Source of the DNA: DATAXP01 sp036272935
GTDB lineage: Bacteria > Planctomycetota > Planctomycetia > Pirellulales > PNKZ01
Assembly: GCA_036272935.1 (NCBI GenBank)
Contig: DATAXP010000052.1
Location: forward strand, 1-52,333
DNA length: 52,333 nt
Reading direction: 5' to 3'
Shown here piece by piece: positions 6,434-15,364 of this stretch; the stretch's first letter is position 1, and each line of letters begins with the position of its first letter. Position numbers and translations under genes: made by a program. The notes under the pieces are model-generated. The model ran no database searches. It was not told where the DNA came from and worked only from the letters and a program-made list of their open reading frames with translations.

Positions 6434-9082
6434 TTACAAGGTTCTCGCGACTTCTTCGACCTTGTAGCACTCGAGGATGTCGCCTTCCTTCAGGTCGTTG
6501 AACCCGGCGAGCTTCATGCCGCACTCCATGCCTTCGCGCACGTCGCGCACGTCGTCCTTCTCGCGCTTCAGCGAATCGAGCCCGTAGTCGCCGACCACGC
6601 GGTTGTCGCGGATGATGCGCACCCGGCAATTGCGCTCGATATGGCCTGAGAGCACGCGGCAGCCGGCCACGGTGCCCACGCGGCTGATGCTGAACGTGCG
6701 CTGCACCAGGGCGCGGCCCAGTTCGACGTCGCGCTTCTCGGGCTTGAGCATCCCTTCCAGGGCCGCACGCAGGTCGTCGGTCACCTGGTAGATGATGTCG
6801 TAGCGGCGAATCTGCACGCCCTGCTCCTCGGCCAGCGAGCGAGCCTTTTCGTCGGGCACCACGTTGAAAGCGATGATGATCGCGTCGCTGGCGTCGGCCA
6901 GGTACACGTCGGCCTCGGTGACGCCGCCAACCGTGGCTTGCAGCACCTTGACCTGCACCTCGGGATGGACGAGCTTGCCCAGCTCTTTCTGGATCGCTTC
7001 GATGCTGCCGCGCACGTCGGCCCGCAGAATGACGTTGAGCGTGGCGAACTGATCGCCGCCCAGGCGCTCGTGCAGGGTTTCGAGCGTGACGTGGCGGAAG
7101 CCGCCGCTGAGCGTGACGGCACGCGATTCGGCGGCACGCTTCTCGGCAATCTCGCGCGCCCGCACAACGTCGTCGAGCACGTAGAAGTGGTCGCCGGCGC
7201 CGGGGGCAATGTCCAGGCCGGTCAGGTTCACCGGCGTCGAGGGGCCGGCCTCGGTGTACATCTTGAGCGGATCGAGCGTGTCGTACATCGCCTTCACGCG
7301 GCCATATGCCGCACCGCACACCAGCGAGTCGCCGACCTTGAGTGTGCCGTTTTGCACCAGGAACTTGCCGACCACGCCGCGTCCTTCGTGCAGCGAGGCT
7401 TCGAGGCAGGTGCCGTGGGCCGCGCGGTTCGGGTTGGCTTTGTAGTCGTGCAACTCGGCGATCGTGAGCAGCGTTTCGAGCAGTGTGTCGATTCCGGCGC
7501 CGGTGAGCGCGCTGCATTTGACCAATTCGACGTCGCCGCCCCACTCGGTGGGCTGCAAGCCGGCGGTGACCAACTGCGTGTAGATGCGGTCAAAGTTGAT
7601 GCCCGGCAGGTCGACCTTGTTCAGCGCGATGACGATCGGCACCTCGGCCGCCCGGGCATGGCTGATCGCCTCTTCGGTCTGCGGCATCACACCGTCGTCG
7701 GCCGCCACGACCAGCACGGCAATATCGGTGACGTTCGCACCGCGAGCACGCATCTGGGTGAATGCCTCGTGGCCGGGAGTGTCGACGAACGTGATCGGCC
7801 GGCCGTCTTTCTCGATGCGATAGGCACGAATGTGCTGGGTGATGCCGCCGCTCTCGCCGCTGGCCACGTCGATGCCGATGATGCGATCCAGTAGCGACGT
7901 CTTGCCGTGGTCGACGTGGCCGAGGAAGGTGACCACTGGGGCACGCGGCTCGAGCGATTCGGGAGCGTCGGCCCCCTTGGCGACACTGGCCAGCAGTTGT
8001 TCTTCAACGTCGACCGCTTGGCGCAGCTCGATCTCGACACCGAACTCGATGGCCAGCAGCTCGACCAGCTCGGTGCTCAGCTCGGTGTTGATGTTGGCCA
8101 TGGTGCCAAGGGCCAGCAGCTTGCCGAGCACTTGCGTGACTCGGAAACCAAGCGCCTCGGAGAAGCTGCGCACCGTGCAAGGGAACTGCACGATGACATG
8201 GCTCTTGCGTGGGGCGGCCGTGTTGGTGCCGGTCTTTTTGGGCTTGCGCAGCTTGCGGAAACGCGGCTCATCCTCGCCGGTGATCGAAGGGGGCCGCGCG
8301 TCGGTGCCTTGGCGCTTGCGATTGAGCTGCCGCTGCTCGCGGCCGCCGAGCAACTTGTCGTCGTCACGTATCGCCGGAAGCTTGGGCGCCGGGCGCTTGC
8401 GGTCTTTGCCGTCGCCGGGCTGAGGCGGAGCAGGCGGCATCCCCGGGCCGCGACCCGGTCCGCCGGGCCTCCGGCCGTGCGTCGGACCGCTGGGAGCGGG
8501 ACCGCCTTGTTGCTCGGCCTTGCGCTTCATTTCATGGGCGCGCATGTGGGCCTGCAACGGCTTCGAACCGCCGGCCTTGCTGGCGCGGATGGCGTCGGGA
8601 GGCAGGCGGATATCGGGCTTCTGCGGAGCGGGCTCGGCGGGGCCAGTCGGTGTTGGCGGGGCGTTTAATGCTGAGGGGGGCAACGGAGCAACGCGCACCG
8701 TGGGCTTCGGCGGCGCCTTGGGTTCGCTTCGTCGCGGCGTTTCAGCGGCTGGGCGCTCGGGACGGCTGGGCGGAATGGCGGGGGGCTTGGCGGCGACGCC
8801 ACCCGGGGCAATGTAATCTTCACGGCGGAACACGGTCGGTTCCGGCGGCGCTGCGACGGCCACGCCTCCCGCGGCGCTCTTGGCGGCGGCCGAGGCATGA
8901 CCGCCCAGGCTCTTGCCGCTTGAGACGCTGGAGATGAAGGCCTTGACCTTGACCACTTCGTCGTCGGTCAGACTGGCCAGAGCCGATCCCTTACCCGGGA
9001 CGCCTGCGCGCGTACACAGATCGACCAGGTCTTTGCTATCAAGCTTAAGTTCTTTCGCGAGCGAATAAATCCGTACGGCCAA
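6434..9082 (-). CDS. infB: Translation initiation factor IF-2
   Basis: IF-2 is the GTPase that places initiator tRNA on the 30S subunit and promotes subunit joining. I chose the TTG at 9082, which a GGGAGAG precedes by five bases and which gives the family N-terminus MAVRIYSLAKEL; a TTG at 9097 is less well placed. The protein is 882 residues. Residues 1-55 form the first IF2_N domain, about 60-290 a Pro/Ala/Gly/Lys-rich linker, and about 295-370 the second IF2_N region. The G domain has GHVDHGKT (388-395), GGITQHI, DTPGHEAF and NKVD (488-491). Domains II, C1 and C2 follow and are complete. It sits between nusA and rbfA. Confidence 0.97.
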   Translation of the reverse strand: MAVRIYSLAKELKLDSKDLVDLCTRAGVPGKGSALASLTDDEVVKVKAFISSVSSGKSLGGHASAAAKSAAGGVAVAAPPEPTVFRREDYIAPGGVAAKPPAIPPSRPERPAAETPRRSEPKAPPKPTVRVAPLPPSALNAPPTPTGPAEPAPQKPDIRLPPDAIRASKAGGSKPLQAHMRAHEMKRKAEQQGGPAPSGPTHGRRPGGPGRGPGMPPAPPQPGDGKDRKRPAPKLPAIRDDDKLLGGREQRQLNRKRQGTDARPPSITGEDEPRFRKLRKPKKTGTNTAAPRKSHVIVQFPCTVRSFSEALGFRVTQVLGKLLALGTMANINTELSTELVELLAIEFGVEIELRQAVDVEEQLLASVAKGADAPESLEPRAPVVTFLGHVDHGKTSLLDRIIGIDVASGESGGITQHIRAYRIEKDGRPITFVDTPGHEAFTQMRARGANVTDIAVLVVAADDGVMPQTEEAISHARAAEVPIVIALNKVDLPGINFDRIYTQLVTAGLQPTEWGGDVELVKCSALTGAGIDTLLETLLTIAELHDYKANPNRAAHGTCLEASLHEGRGVVGKFLVQNGTLKVGDSLVCGAAYGRVKAMYDTLDPLKMYTEAGPSTPVNLTGLDIAPGAGDHFYVLDDVVRAREIAEKRAAESRAVTLSGGFRHVTLETLHERLGGDQFATLNVILRADVRGSIEAIQKELGKLVHPEVQVKVLQATVGGVTEADVYLADASDAIIIAFNVVPDEKARSLAEEQGVQIRRYDIIYQVTDDLRAALEGMLKPEKRDVELGRALVQRTFSISRVGTVAGCRVLSGHIERNCRVRIIRDNRVVGDYGLDSLKREKDDVRDVREGMECGMKLAGFNDLKEGDILECYKVEEVARTL

Positions 9083-9287
9083 GTCTGACTCTCCCAAACC
9101 GTTTGTGGGTCGTGGCGACGCCTGTTTCTGCGCGGCTCGCGACGACGATTGTGTGGTACTAATTCATATCCGCAAATCTCCGTATCGAGTCGTTCCCCAA
9201 ACAAACGACCACCTCCTGACAACGCAACCGCAAGAGCGCCATCGCGACCACGCCGCAAGCATTGCCGGCGACGCTGGTCACGTCGCA

Positions 9288-10682
9288 CTAGGCGACAGGC
9301 CCTGCTTCGGTCGGCTCGCCAGTCGCTTCCGTCGAGTCGGCCGCCATCGATTCGACTGACGGCTCGCCGTGTGCTTCGGCGCCTTCGGCCGATTCCCCCA
9401 CGGCCGCCGTGTCGGGCAAAGGCGGCAACCCTTGGGCCGCACGTTCGGCAGCCTCGCGGGCTTCGAGTTCGGCCGTGGCCGCGTCGATCCGCTGTTGCTC
9501 GCGCTGACGCCGACGTTCCTCCGTCGCCGCCTGCTCGGCCTCGAGTGCCTTTGCCTCGGCTTGCTCGACGATGTGAGCCACTTGCTCCGCCGTTAAGCTG
9601 CCCATTTCTTCCAAGGCATCGGGCTCGATGACCGACAGATCATCGTAAGACAAAAACCCTTCCTCGACTAGCTTTCCCGCCAGGTTTTCGTCCAACCCGT
9701 CGATCGAACAGAAGCCCGCCACCGCCCGGTCGAGCTGCTCGTCGAGCTCTTCGCGGGTCATGATTTCAATGTCCCAGCCGCACAACTTGCTGCCCAGCCG
9801 CACGTTCTGCCCGCGGCGGCCGATCGCCAGCGACAGTTGATCCTCGCGCACCAGCACGATCGCCCGGCCCAGCATCTCGCACAGGATCACCTCGTCGACC
9901 TCGGCCGGCTGCAAGGCGTTGGGGATGAGCACCTGCATGTCGTCGCTCCAGCGGACGATATCGATCCGCTCGCCGGCCAGCTCGTCGACGATGTTCTTGA
10001 TGCGGTTGCCGCGCACGCCGACGCAGGCCCCGACGCAGTCGACCCGCTGATCGGTGCTGCTCACCGCCACCTTGCTGCGGTAGCCCGGTTCGCGGGCCAT
10101 GGCCTTGATCTCGATCACGCCGTCGGCAATCTCGGGAATCTCCTGCTCGAACAGCCGGGCCACCAAGGCCGGCCGGATGCGGCTGAGCACCACCTTCACG
10201 CGGCTACCGACCTTGCGCACCTCGAATACGGTGGCCCGCACCCGTTCGTTGGGATGGTGCGTCTCGCCAGGGATCTGCTCGCTCCGCGGCAGGATGGCCT
10301 CGACGTTCTGGAGGGTCACCGTCGCGGCGCCACCTTCGTAGCGCTGCACCACGCCGGTGACAAGTTGGCCGCGTTCGCGTTCGTACTCGTCGAACAGCGC
10401 GTCGCGCTCGGCCTCGCGCACCTTCTGGATGATGACTTGCTTGGCGGTCTGGGCACCGATGCGGCCGGCGGTTTCCTCGGCATCGAGCGGCTTGCCGTTG
10501 TGGGCGCCCGAGATCGAGCCGTCCTTGCGGTCGATCAGGACGACAATATCTTCTTCTTCGCCGTACTGCTTCTTGGCTGCTGTCACCAAGGCCGATTCGA
10601 TGGCCTGGAAGATGACTTCTTTGTCGATGTTCTTGTCACGATGGATAGCGTCGATGATGCGAAGCAGTTCAGTGGCGTTCAT
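9288..10682 (-). CDS. nusA: Transcription termination/antitermination factor NusA
   Basis: NusA binds RNA polymerase and modulates pausing, termination and antitermination. The 464-residue protein starts at ATG 10682 (MNATELLRIIDAIHRDKNID), about 11 bases after a GGGGGGAAGG. It has the N-terminal polymerase-binding domain, the S1 domain (about 125-190), KH1 (GVRGNRIKNIVDELAGERI) and KH2 (IGRRGQNVRLGSKL), then a helix-hairpin-helix-like region (DENLAGKLVEEGFLSYDDL). The last 90 residues are a Glu/Ala-rich coil and an acidic tail. It heads the minus-strand operon nusA-infB-rbfA; the usual rimP gene is not upstream. About 205 bases separate it from infB with no gene in between. Confidence 0.96.
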   Translation of the reverse strand: MNATELLRIIDAIHRDKNIDKEVIFQAIESALVTAAKKQYGEEEDIVVLIDRKDGSISGAHNGKPLDAEETAGRIGAQTAKQVIIQKVREAERDALFDEYERERGQLVTGVVQRYEGGAATVTLQNVEAILPRSEQIPGETHHPNERVRATVFEVRKVGSRVKVVLSRIRPALVARLFEQEIPEIADGVIEIKAMAREPGYRSKVAVSSTDQRVDCVGACVGVRGNRIKNIVDELAGERIDIVRWSDDMQVLIPNALQPAEVDEVILCEMLGRAIVLVREDQLSLAIGRRGQNVRLGSKLCGWDIEIMTREELDEQLDRAVAGFCSIDGLDENLAGKLVEEGFLSYDDLSVIEPDALEEMGSLTAEQVAHIVEQAEAKALEAEQAATEERRRQREQQRIDAATAELEAREAAERAAQGLPPLPDTAAVGESAEGAEAHGEPSVESMAADSTEATGEPTEAGPVA

Positions 10683-10745
10683 ACGCGGTGCAGCCTTCCC
10701 CCCAAGGGGGCCGATAGTTCGAATTGTCAAATTGTCCGAATTGTC
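10683..10745 (-). promoter_or_regulatory. nusA leader with triple GACAATT repeat and C/G palindrome
   Basis: In nusA-leader orientation the motif GACAATT occurs three times at 8-9 base spacing (plus-strand AATTGTC at 10722-10728, 10730-10736 and 10739-10745). Next comes CCCCCTTGGGGG at about 10700-10711, whose right half overlaps the G-rich ribosome-binding site. The palindrome could hide that site. Whether the repeats bind a regulator is unknown. They could also be a spacer-repeat type common in this genome. Confidence 0.35.
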
Positions 10746-10795
10746 ACGGTCGCGGTTCGGTGCTCGTCGACTGTCTCCTTCATTACATCCGTTTA

Positions 10796-10864
10796 GCCGG
10801 CGGGCTCGCCCGCCGCGTTGGGAAAGCGTGCTATGGCGCCGGCGCGGCGGGCAAGCCCTCCGGC
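10796..10864. repeat. Intergenic near-palindrome in the nusA/trpB divergent spacer
   Basis: Arms 10796-10817 and 10843-10864 are inverted copies with two mismatches in 22 bases, around a 25-base loop. A GTTTA lies immediately left of the element, as in the related element at 20441-20500. The rest of the 370-base spacer between divergent nusA and trpB (10746-11052) shows no gene; a definite trp promoter or attenuator was not found. Confidence 0.7.
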
Positions 10865-11052
10865 AACCAATGCTGCACCACAACTATTCTTGCCATGCAG
10901 GCAACCCCGGTCTGCCCGGGACTCCATGTTGTAACGCTTCGCCGGGCCGCCTGTCGACCTCGGCAGGCAAATTCGTGCCTTGATTCGCCTGGAATGCGAG
11001 CGACAATCGGGTTTTCCCCCGTGTTTGCGACCGCTCCACCGAGCGGCAAGCC

Positions 11053-12258
11053 ATGTCCGTGACCCCGCAAGTACCCGATGCTGCCGGCCGTTTCGGCCCC
11101 TTCGGAGGCCGTTATGTGCCGGAAACCCTCACGCGGGCGCTCGACGAGCTGACGGCTGCCTACGATGCCGCGATACACGACCAGGCATTTCAGGACGAGC
11201 TAGCGGACTTGTATCGCAACTACGTCGGCCGGCCTTCGCCGCTGTACCATGCCCGGCGGCTGAGCCAGGCCGTCGGCGGGGCGCAGATCTATCTGAAGCG
11301 CGAAGACCTGAACCACACCGGCGCCCACAAGATCAACAACACTCTGGGCCAGGCGCTGCTGACCGTGCGGATGGGCAAGCAGCGCGTGATCGCCGAAACC
11401 GGCGCCGGCCAGCACGGCGTCGCCACCGCCACCGCCTGTGCAAGGTTCGGATTGCAATGCATTGTGTACATGGGCGAGGAAGACATCCGCCGCCAGCGCC
11501 CCAACGTGTTCAGCATGCGGCTGATGGGCGCCGAGGTGCGGCCGGTGACGACCGGCTCGCGCACGCTGCGCGACGCGATCAACGAGGCGATGCGCGACTG
11601 GATGAGCACCGTCGAAAGCACGCATTACATCCTGGGTTCGGTCGTCGGTCCGCATCCGTTTCCGCGCATCGTGCGCGACTTTCAATCGGTGATCGGCCGC
11701 GAAACCATCGTGCAGTGCCGCGAGCAGCTCGGCCGGCTGCCCGACAGCGTGGTGGCCTGTGTCGGCGGCGGCAGCAACGCGGCGGGGATTTTTTATCCGC
11801 TGATCGAACATGAATCGGTAGAGTTGCTCGGCGTCGAAGCGGGGGGCCGTTCGAGCAAGGCCGGCGACCATGCCTCGCCACTGTCGTACGGCAGTCCCGG
11901 CGTGCTGCACGGATCGTTTAGTTATGTGATGCAAGACGAAGACGGCCAGACATGCGACGTACACTCGATATCGGCCGGACTCGACTATCCCGGCGTCGGG
12001 CCCGAGCACAGCTACTGGAAAGACACCGGCCGCGTGCGCTACACCTACTGCCGCGACGACGAGGCTCTGGCCGCGTTCGACACGTTGGCGAAGAGCGAAG
12101 GAATTCTGCCGGCCCTGGAAAGTTCGCATGCCGTGGCCAAAGCCATGGAGCTGGCGCGCCAGCGGCCCCGCGACCAGGCGATCGTCGTTTGCCTTTCGGG
12201 GCGCGGCGACAAGGACGCCTTCGAGATCGCCCGCCTCCGCGGCGAGAGCATTGGATAA
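11053..12258 (+). CDS. trpB: Tryptophan synthase beta chain
   Basis: TrpB makes L-tryptophan from indole and serine using pyridoxal phosphate, in an alpha2-beta2 complex with TrpA. The 401-residue protein has the PLP-lysine motif NHTGAHKIN (Lys93), the catalytic Glu in AETGAGQHG (Glu115), the phosphate loop GGGSNA (238-243) and the C-terminal LSGRGDKD. The N-terminus (GRFGPFGGRYVPETL) is typical, supporting ATG 11053, although no strong ribosome-binding site precedes it. trpA follows after 26 bases. The other trp genes are not in the window, so this is a trpBA mini-operon. Confidence 0.98.
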   Translation: MSVTPQVPDAAGRFGPFGGRYVPETLTRALDELTAAYDAAIHDQAFQDELADLYRNYVGRPSPLYHARRLSQAVGGAQIYLKREDLNHTGAHKINNTLGQALLTVRMGKQRVIAETGAGQHGVATATACARFGLQCIVYMGEEDIRRQRPNVFSMRLMGAEVRPVTTGSRTLRDAINEAMRDWMSTVESTHYILGSVVGPHPFPRIVRDFQSVIGRETIVQCREQLGRLPDSVVACVGGGSNAAGIFYPLIEHESVELLGVEAGGRSSKAGDHASPLSYGSPGVLHGSFSYVMQDEDGQTCDVHSISAGLDYPGVGPEHSYWKDTGRVRYTYCRDDEALAAFDTLAKSEGILPALESSHAVAKAMELARQRPRDQAIVVCLSGRGDKDAFEIARLRGESIG

Positions 12259-12284
12259 CGCCATCACCACGCTTGCGGCTTAGC

Positions 12285-13082
12285 ATGTCCGCGATCGACA
12301 CACTGTTTCAACAGTTGAAGCGCGAAGGCCGCAAGGCCTTGATGCCGTTCATCACGGCCGGCGATCCCGACCTCGCGTTCAGCGGCGAGTTGCTGGCCGA
12401 GATGGTCCGCCGCGGTGCGCATCTGTGCGAGCTGGGCATTCCGTACAGCGATCCGATCGCCGACGGCCCGGTGATCCAGGCGTCGTACACCCGGGCACTG
12501 GACCGCAAGATCAAGCTCGCGCAAATCTTCGAGATGGCGCGTGGCACGTTGCCGAAGCTCGCCGCGCCGGTGGTGACGATGGCCAGCTACGCGATCATCT
12601 ACCGCCACGGCATCGAACGGTATATCGCCGATGCGCAGACCGCGGGCTTCGCCGGAGCGATCGTGCCCGATCTGCTGGTCGAAGAAGCCGGCGAGATGTC
12701 GCGGCTGTGCCGCCAAGCGGACTTCAGCCTGGTGCAGCTCATCACGCCGACCACACCGCGCGACCGCGCGCTGCGCATTGCCGAGTCGTCAACCGGGTTC
12801 GTCTATTACGTCTCGGTGACCGGCATCACCGGCGAGCGCACGGAGCTGCCGGCTCAACTGGTCGACAGCGTCGCCTGGCTGCGCGAGCGCACGCCGTTGC
12901 CGGTGTGCATCGGCTTCGGCATCAGCACGGCTGAGCACGTGAAGCGGCTGGCGCCGGTGGCCGACGGCCTGATCGTCGGCTCGGCGATTGTCCGGCGCGT
13001 GGCCGAAGTCGCCCCCGCAAACCGCCAACAGGTGCTGCGCGGCATCGGCGACTTCGTGGCCGAACTGATCGCGGCGCTGTGA
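12285..13082 (+). CDS. trpA: Tryptophan synthase alpha chain
   Basis: TrpA cleaves indole-3-glycerol phosphate to indole, which is channelled to TrpB. The 265-residue TIM-barrel protein starts at ATG 12285 (MSAIDTLFQQLKREGR), shortly after the trpB stop. The catalytic residues are Glu49 and Asp60 in ELGIPYSDPIADGP. Other family blocks are PFITAGDPD, YYVSVTGITGER, the phosphate-binding GFGIST and DGLIVGSAIV. The length matches the family. The same frame is open upstream inside trpB, but that part is a shadow. Confidence 0.98.
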   Translation: MSAIDTLFQQLKREGRKALMPFITAGDPDLAFSGELLAEMVRRGAHLCELGIPYSDPIADGPVIQASYTRALDRKIKLAQIFEMARGTLPKLAAPVVTMASYAIIYRHGIERYIADAQTAGFAGAIVPDLLVEEAGEMSRLCRQADFSLVQLITPTTPRDRALRIAESSTGFVYYVSVTGITGERTELPAQLVDSVAWLRERTPLPVCIGFGISTAEHVKRLAPVADGLIVGSAIVRRVAEVAPANRQQVLRGIGDFVAELIAAL

Positions 13083-13108
13083 ATTGCCGTTGGCGGACGT
13101 GGTATAAT
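13080..13108 (+). promoter_or_regulatory. Probable extended -10 promoter for the 13146-13783 pair
   Basis: A perfect TATAAT at 13103-13108 is preceded by TGG, giving an extended -10 element (TGnTATAAT). No good -35 lies at 17 bases. It is just downstream of the trpA stop and 38 bases before the ATG at 13146, so the protease/partner pair probably has its own promoter. Confidence 0.55.
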
Positions 13109-13145
13109 CGGTTGGATAGACAGCCCCTCATTCCGCGACATTTCC

Positions 13146-13409
13146 ATGTCCATTCCCGTCGGCCCGCAATATCCGAAGGAAGAATTCTCCGCTCGAGGCA
13201 GTGAGATTTATCAGCGTCGTGTTGCACCGACGTTGCGCACCTCGGACACCGACCGTTTTGTGGCGATCGACATCGACAGCGAAGATTTCGAAATTGCCGA
13301 GGTGTTGCTCGATGCCGCCGAACGGCTGAGAGAACGTCGTCCCGATGCGCAGATTTGGGGTGAGCGCGTCGGACATCCCGCGGTGGTGCGCATCGGGCGC
13401 GTGCGATGA
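13146..13409 (+). CDS. Small partner protein of a retropepsin-like protease (87 aa)
   Basis: An 87-residue soluble protein whose middle reads DRFVAIDIDSEDFEI, then LLDAAERLRERRPDAQIW and finally VGHPAVVRIG. This pattern (VAID-T-DYEI, then L--RRPDAQIW--RVGH-A-RIGG) is a short family that, as I recall, is often encoded directly before clan AA aspartic proteases in cyanobacteria and planctomycetes. Its function is not established. The stop codon overlaps the start of the next gene (ATGA at 13406-13409), so the two are translationally coupled. An extended -10 promoter lies just upstream. Confidence 0.75.
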   Translation: MSIPVGPQYPKEEFSARGSEIYQRRVAPTLRTSDTDRFVAIDIDSEDFEIAEVLLDAAERLRERRPDAQIWGERVGHPAVVRIGRVR

Positions 13410-13783
13410 CCTCGCTGCTGGGGCACGTCGATCACTCGCTCCAGCCCATTGTGCCGATCATGCTGGTCGGGCCTGGCGGGAACACGAGCGAGTACGCTGC
13501 CATGCTCGACACTGGATTTGATGGTTGGCTTACGCTGCCGTCGGCGACCATCGAAAAACTGGAGCTACCCTGGCAGGCGAAAGCCCGTGCCCTCGTCGCC
13601 GATGGTCGCACGGAAACATTTGATATCTTTGCCGGCCAGTTGGTCTGGTTCGGACGGAGCTTACGGATCGAGATTGAGGCCGTCGAATCGCTGCCACTTA
13701 TCGGCACGGCGTTGCTGCGGAATTGCAAGTTGGAGATTGAGATGGTCGCCGACGGACGAGTTGCGATCACGCCGATGGAATAG
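13406..13783 (+). CDS. Clan AA (retropepsin-like) aspartic protease
   Basis: The 125-residue protein has the active-site motif AMLDTGFDGWLTLP, that is DTG-(F)-(D)-G at about residues 36-41, preceded by beta strands (PIVPIMLVG). The C-terminal half reads SLPLIGTALLRNCKLEIEM, the second hydrophobic-hydrophobic-G element of single-domain retropepsins. Such proteins act as homodimers with one Asp from each subunit. There is no signal peptide or membrane segment, so it is probably cytoplasmic. It is coupled to the 87-aa gene by an ATGA overlap. The substrate is unknown; a regulatory or toxin-antitoxin-like role is only a hypothesis. Confidence 0.8.
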   Translation: MTSLLGHVDHSLQPIVPIMLVGPGGNTSEYAAMLDTGFDGWLTLPSATIEKLELPWQAKARALVADGRTETFDIFAGQLVWFGRSLRIEIEAVESLPLIGTALLRNCKLEIEMVADGRVAITPME

Positions 13784-13908
13784 CCGCACCAATCGATCTT
13801 GACCCCTGCCGAAACTCGTGCGTAGTATTGCATCAGGGTGGGGTTGGAAGGCGCGCAAATTGCATCGGCCGCTATCGTCGCGAGCCGTGTGAAGAGGTGC
13901 GATCCACG

Positions 13909-14457
13909 ATGGACGCCAGTCGTTCCCAGGTGCCGCTGTACCGGTTCTTCATCGGTCTGGCCGAGTACACGTTCCAGACCAAGCTCGGCATCGCCGATCC
14001 GCCACTGATCGACTACATCGCCGAACTGCTGTCGCGGTTTGTCCACTGCGACGCGATTTACAAGGTCCGCAACCCCACGGGCGAGCGGCTCTTCCAGTTG
14101 GCCGAGATGCTCATGGAGGCCGAGGCCCGTCGTGGCGATCCCAAGCGCGAGGTGCATCGGCACATCGGCGACTTCACGCTGTTCTGGGCCGGCGTCTACC
14201 CCGAGGCGCTGCGCGGGGCGAAGCGCAAGGCCCAGCTCGATTTCTTCGGCGACTACTGCCAACAGGGGAAGCGGTCGTACTACATCGCTAGCACCTTGCG
14301 CACCGACGACAACGACGAGCAGAGCGACGTACTGGAACGACTCAGCCACGATTTCGAGCTGTGCGCCTATGGCCTGGGCGAGCTGCGGCGCGAATGGGAG
14401 CAAAGCGACCGGCCTCCCGAGCAAGATGGCCGCGCGAAGCCGTATCTAATCGAGTGA
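13909..14457 (+). CDS. Protein of unknown function (182 aa)
   Basis: Start ATG 13909 follows AAGAGGTG at 13892-13899. The protein is soluble, largely helical and rich in charged and aromatic residues (VPLYRFFIGLAEYTFQTKL, IGDFTLFWAGVYPEAL, FGDYCQQGKRSYYIAS). It has no zinc motif, Walker box or signal peptide. Its evenly spaced helices suggest an all-alpha domain. I do not recognise the family. It stands on the same strand between the protease pair and a DUF1543 gene, 32 bases before the latter, and may be co-transcribed with it. Confidence 0.7.
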   Translation: MDASRSQVPLYRFFIGLAEYTFQTKLGIADPPLIDYIAELLSRFVHCDAIYKVRNPTGERLFQLAEMLMEAEARRGDPKREVHRHIGDFTLFWAGVYPEALRGAKRKAQLDFFGDYCQQGKRSYYIASTLRTDDNDEQSDVLERLSHDFELCAYGLGELRREWEQSDRPPEQDGRAKPYLIE

Positions 14458-14489
14458 TGCCCGGCCCAAGCCGCTCGCCGTAATCGCCG

Positions 14490-15068
14490 ATGGCCGATCA
14501 TTCCTTCCCGAACGATAAACTGCTGGCCGTTTATCTCGGCGGCCGCGCGCCGAAGTGCAATACGGAGTTGCACGACGTGGTGTTCGTAGTCGGCCGGTCG
14601 ATTGAAGCCACTTACGAACAGCTCATGGACAAGTGGTTCGGCGATCCACTGTCGGTGCATATTGATTCGTGGCTGGAACTGGGCGAAGTCGACGGCCACC
14701 GTGTCGAGCTGCGCCGCGAGCCTGCGACGGCGGGCCGGCGGCTGTTCTTCATCAACCTCGGTGCGTATCGCCCCGGTGAGTTCACCGAGCTGCACGCCAA
14801 CACGTTTCTGGTGGCCGACGACGAGCGGGAAGCCAAGCAGCGCGCGAAACAAAACCTGCTGCGCGGCGCCGACTCGGTGCACACCGACGACTTGTTCGAT
14901 ATCGACGACTGTCTGGAAATATCGCAAGTCGCCGGCCGGCACGTGCATCTCGTTCCAGTCGAGACGAGTTGCCCGATCGTGCCGCACAACGGCTACCACG
15001 TCATTCCGGACGAGGTTGTGCGGGCGTATGCCGCGCGACGCGGTCTGATTTCGATGACCGGCGGATAG
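14490..15068 (+). CDS. DUF1543 domain protein
   Basis: The 192-residue protein begins LLAVYLGGRAPKCNTELHDV and VVFVVGRSIEATYEQL, followed by WFGDPLSVHIDSW, which is the recognised opening of DUF1543 proteins. Two similar halves are visible: KCNTELHDVVFVVG and, later, FTELHANTFLVADDEREAKQ, consistent with a duplicated domain. It carries no catalytic signature and no export signal. The biochemical role of the family is unknown to me. Confidence 0.8.
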   Translation: MADHSFPNDKLLAVYLGGRAPKCNTELHDVVFVVGRSIEATYEQLMDKWFGDPLSVHIDSWLELGEVDGHRVELRREPATAGRRLFFINLGAYRPGEFTELHANTFLVADDEREAKQRAKQNLLRGADSVHTDDLFDIDDCLEISQVAGRHVHLVPVETSCPIVPHNGYHVIPDEVVRAYAARRGLISMTGG

Positions 15069-15256
15069 ACGAGTCACTTCGACATTCCGCGCTGACGCGC
15101 CGCTTTGGCTATAGGGGCATCACGATTATGAAGCGGCGGCGCGCTCGTGATGCAGCACCAGCAACTGATCGGCCGTGCGCCCGAGGCTGGCATAAGTGTG
15201 CACGGCACCCCCGCTTGGACCATGATTTCACTTTCGATTCTTAGGATGTGCAATAT

Positions 15257-15321
15257 GGGAGGGCGAAGCTCCCGCTGAGCCTTTTTCCCGTCAATAAGCT
15301 CGGCGGGAGCCTCGCCCTCCC
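15257..15321. repeat. Intergenic near-palindrome (24-bp arms)
   Basis: Arms 15257-15280 and 15298-15321 are inverted copies (GGGAGGGCGAAGCTCCCGCT and so on) with two mismatches, around a 17-base loop containing CTTTTT. It lies in the 296-base convergent spacer 15069-15364 between the DUF1543 gene and the permease gene. It may stop transcription from one or both sides. The rest of that spacer shows no firm gene. Confidence 0.7.
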
Positions 15322-15364
15322 GCGGCTGCATGATTTGAGACACACAGTCGACAACACGGATTTT

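Noticed and set aside
6342..7544. 400-codon minus-strand frame
   Set aside because: Lies inside infB in another frame with an Arg-rich translation and no family resemblance.
15130..15205. Short minus-strand frame ending in LHHERAAAS
   Set aside because: It looks protein-like, but a stop lies close upstream and no homologous family is evident; too short to support.
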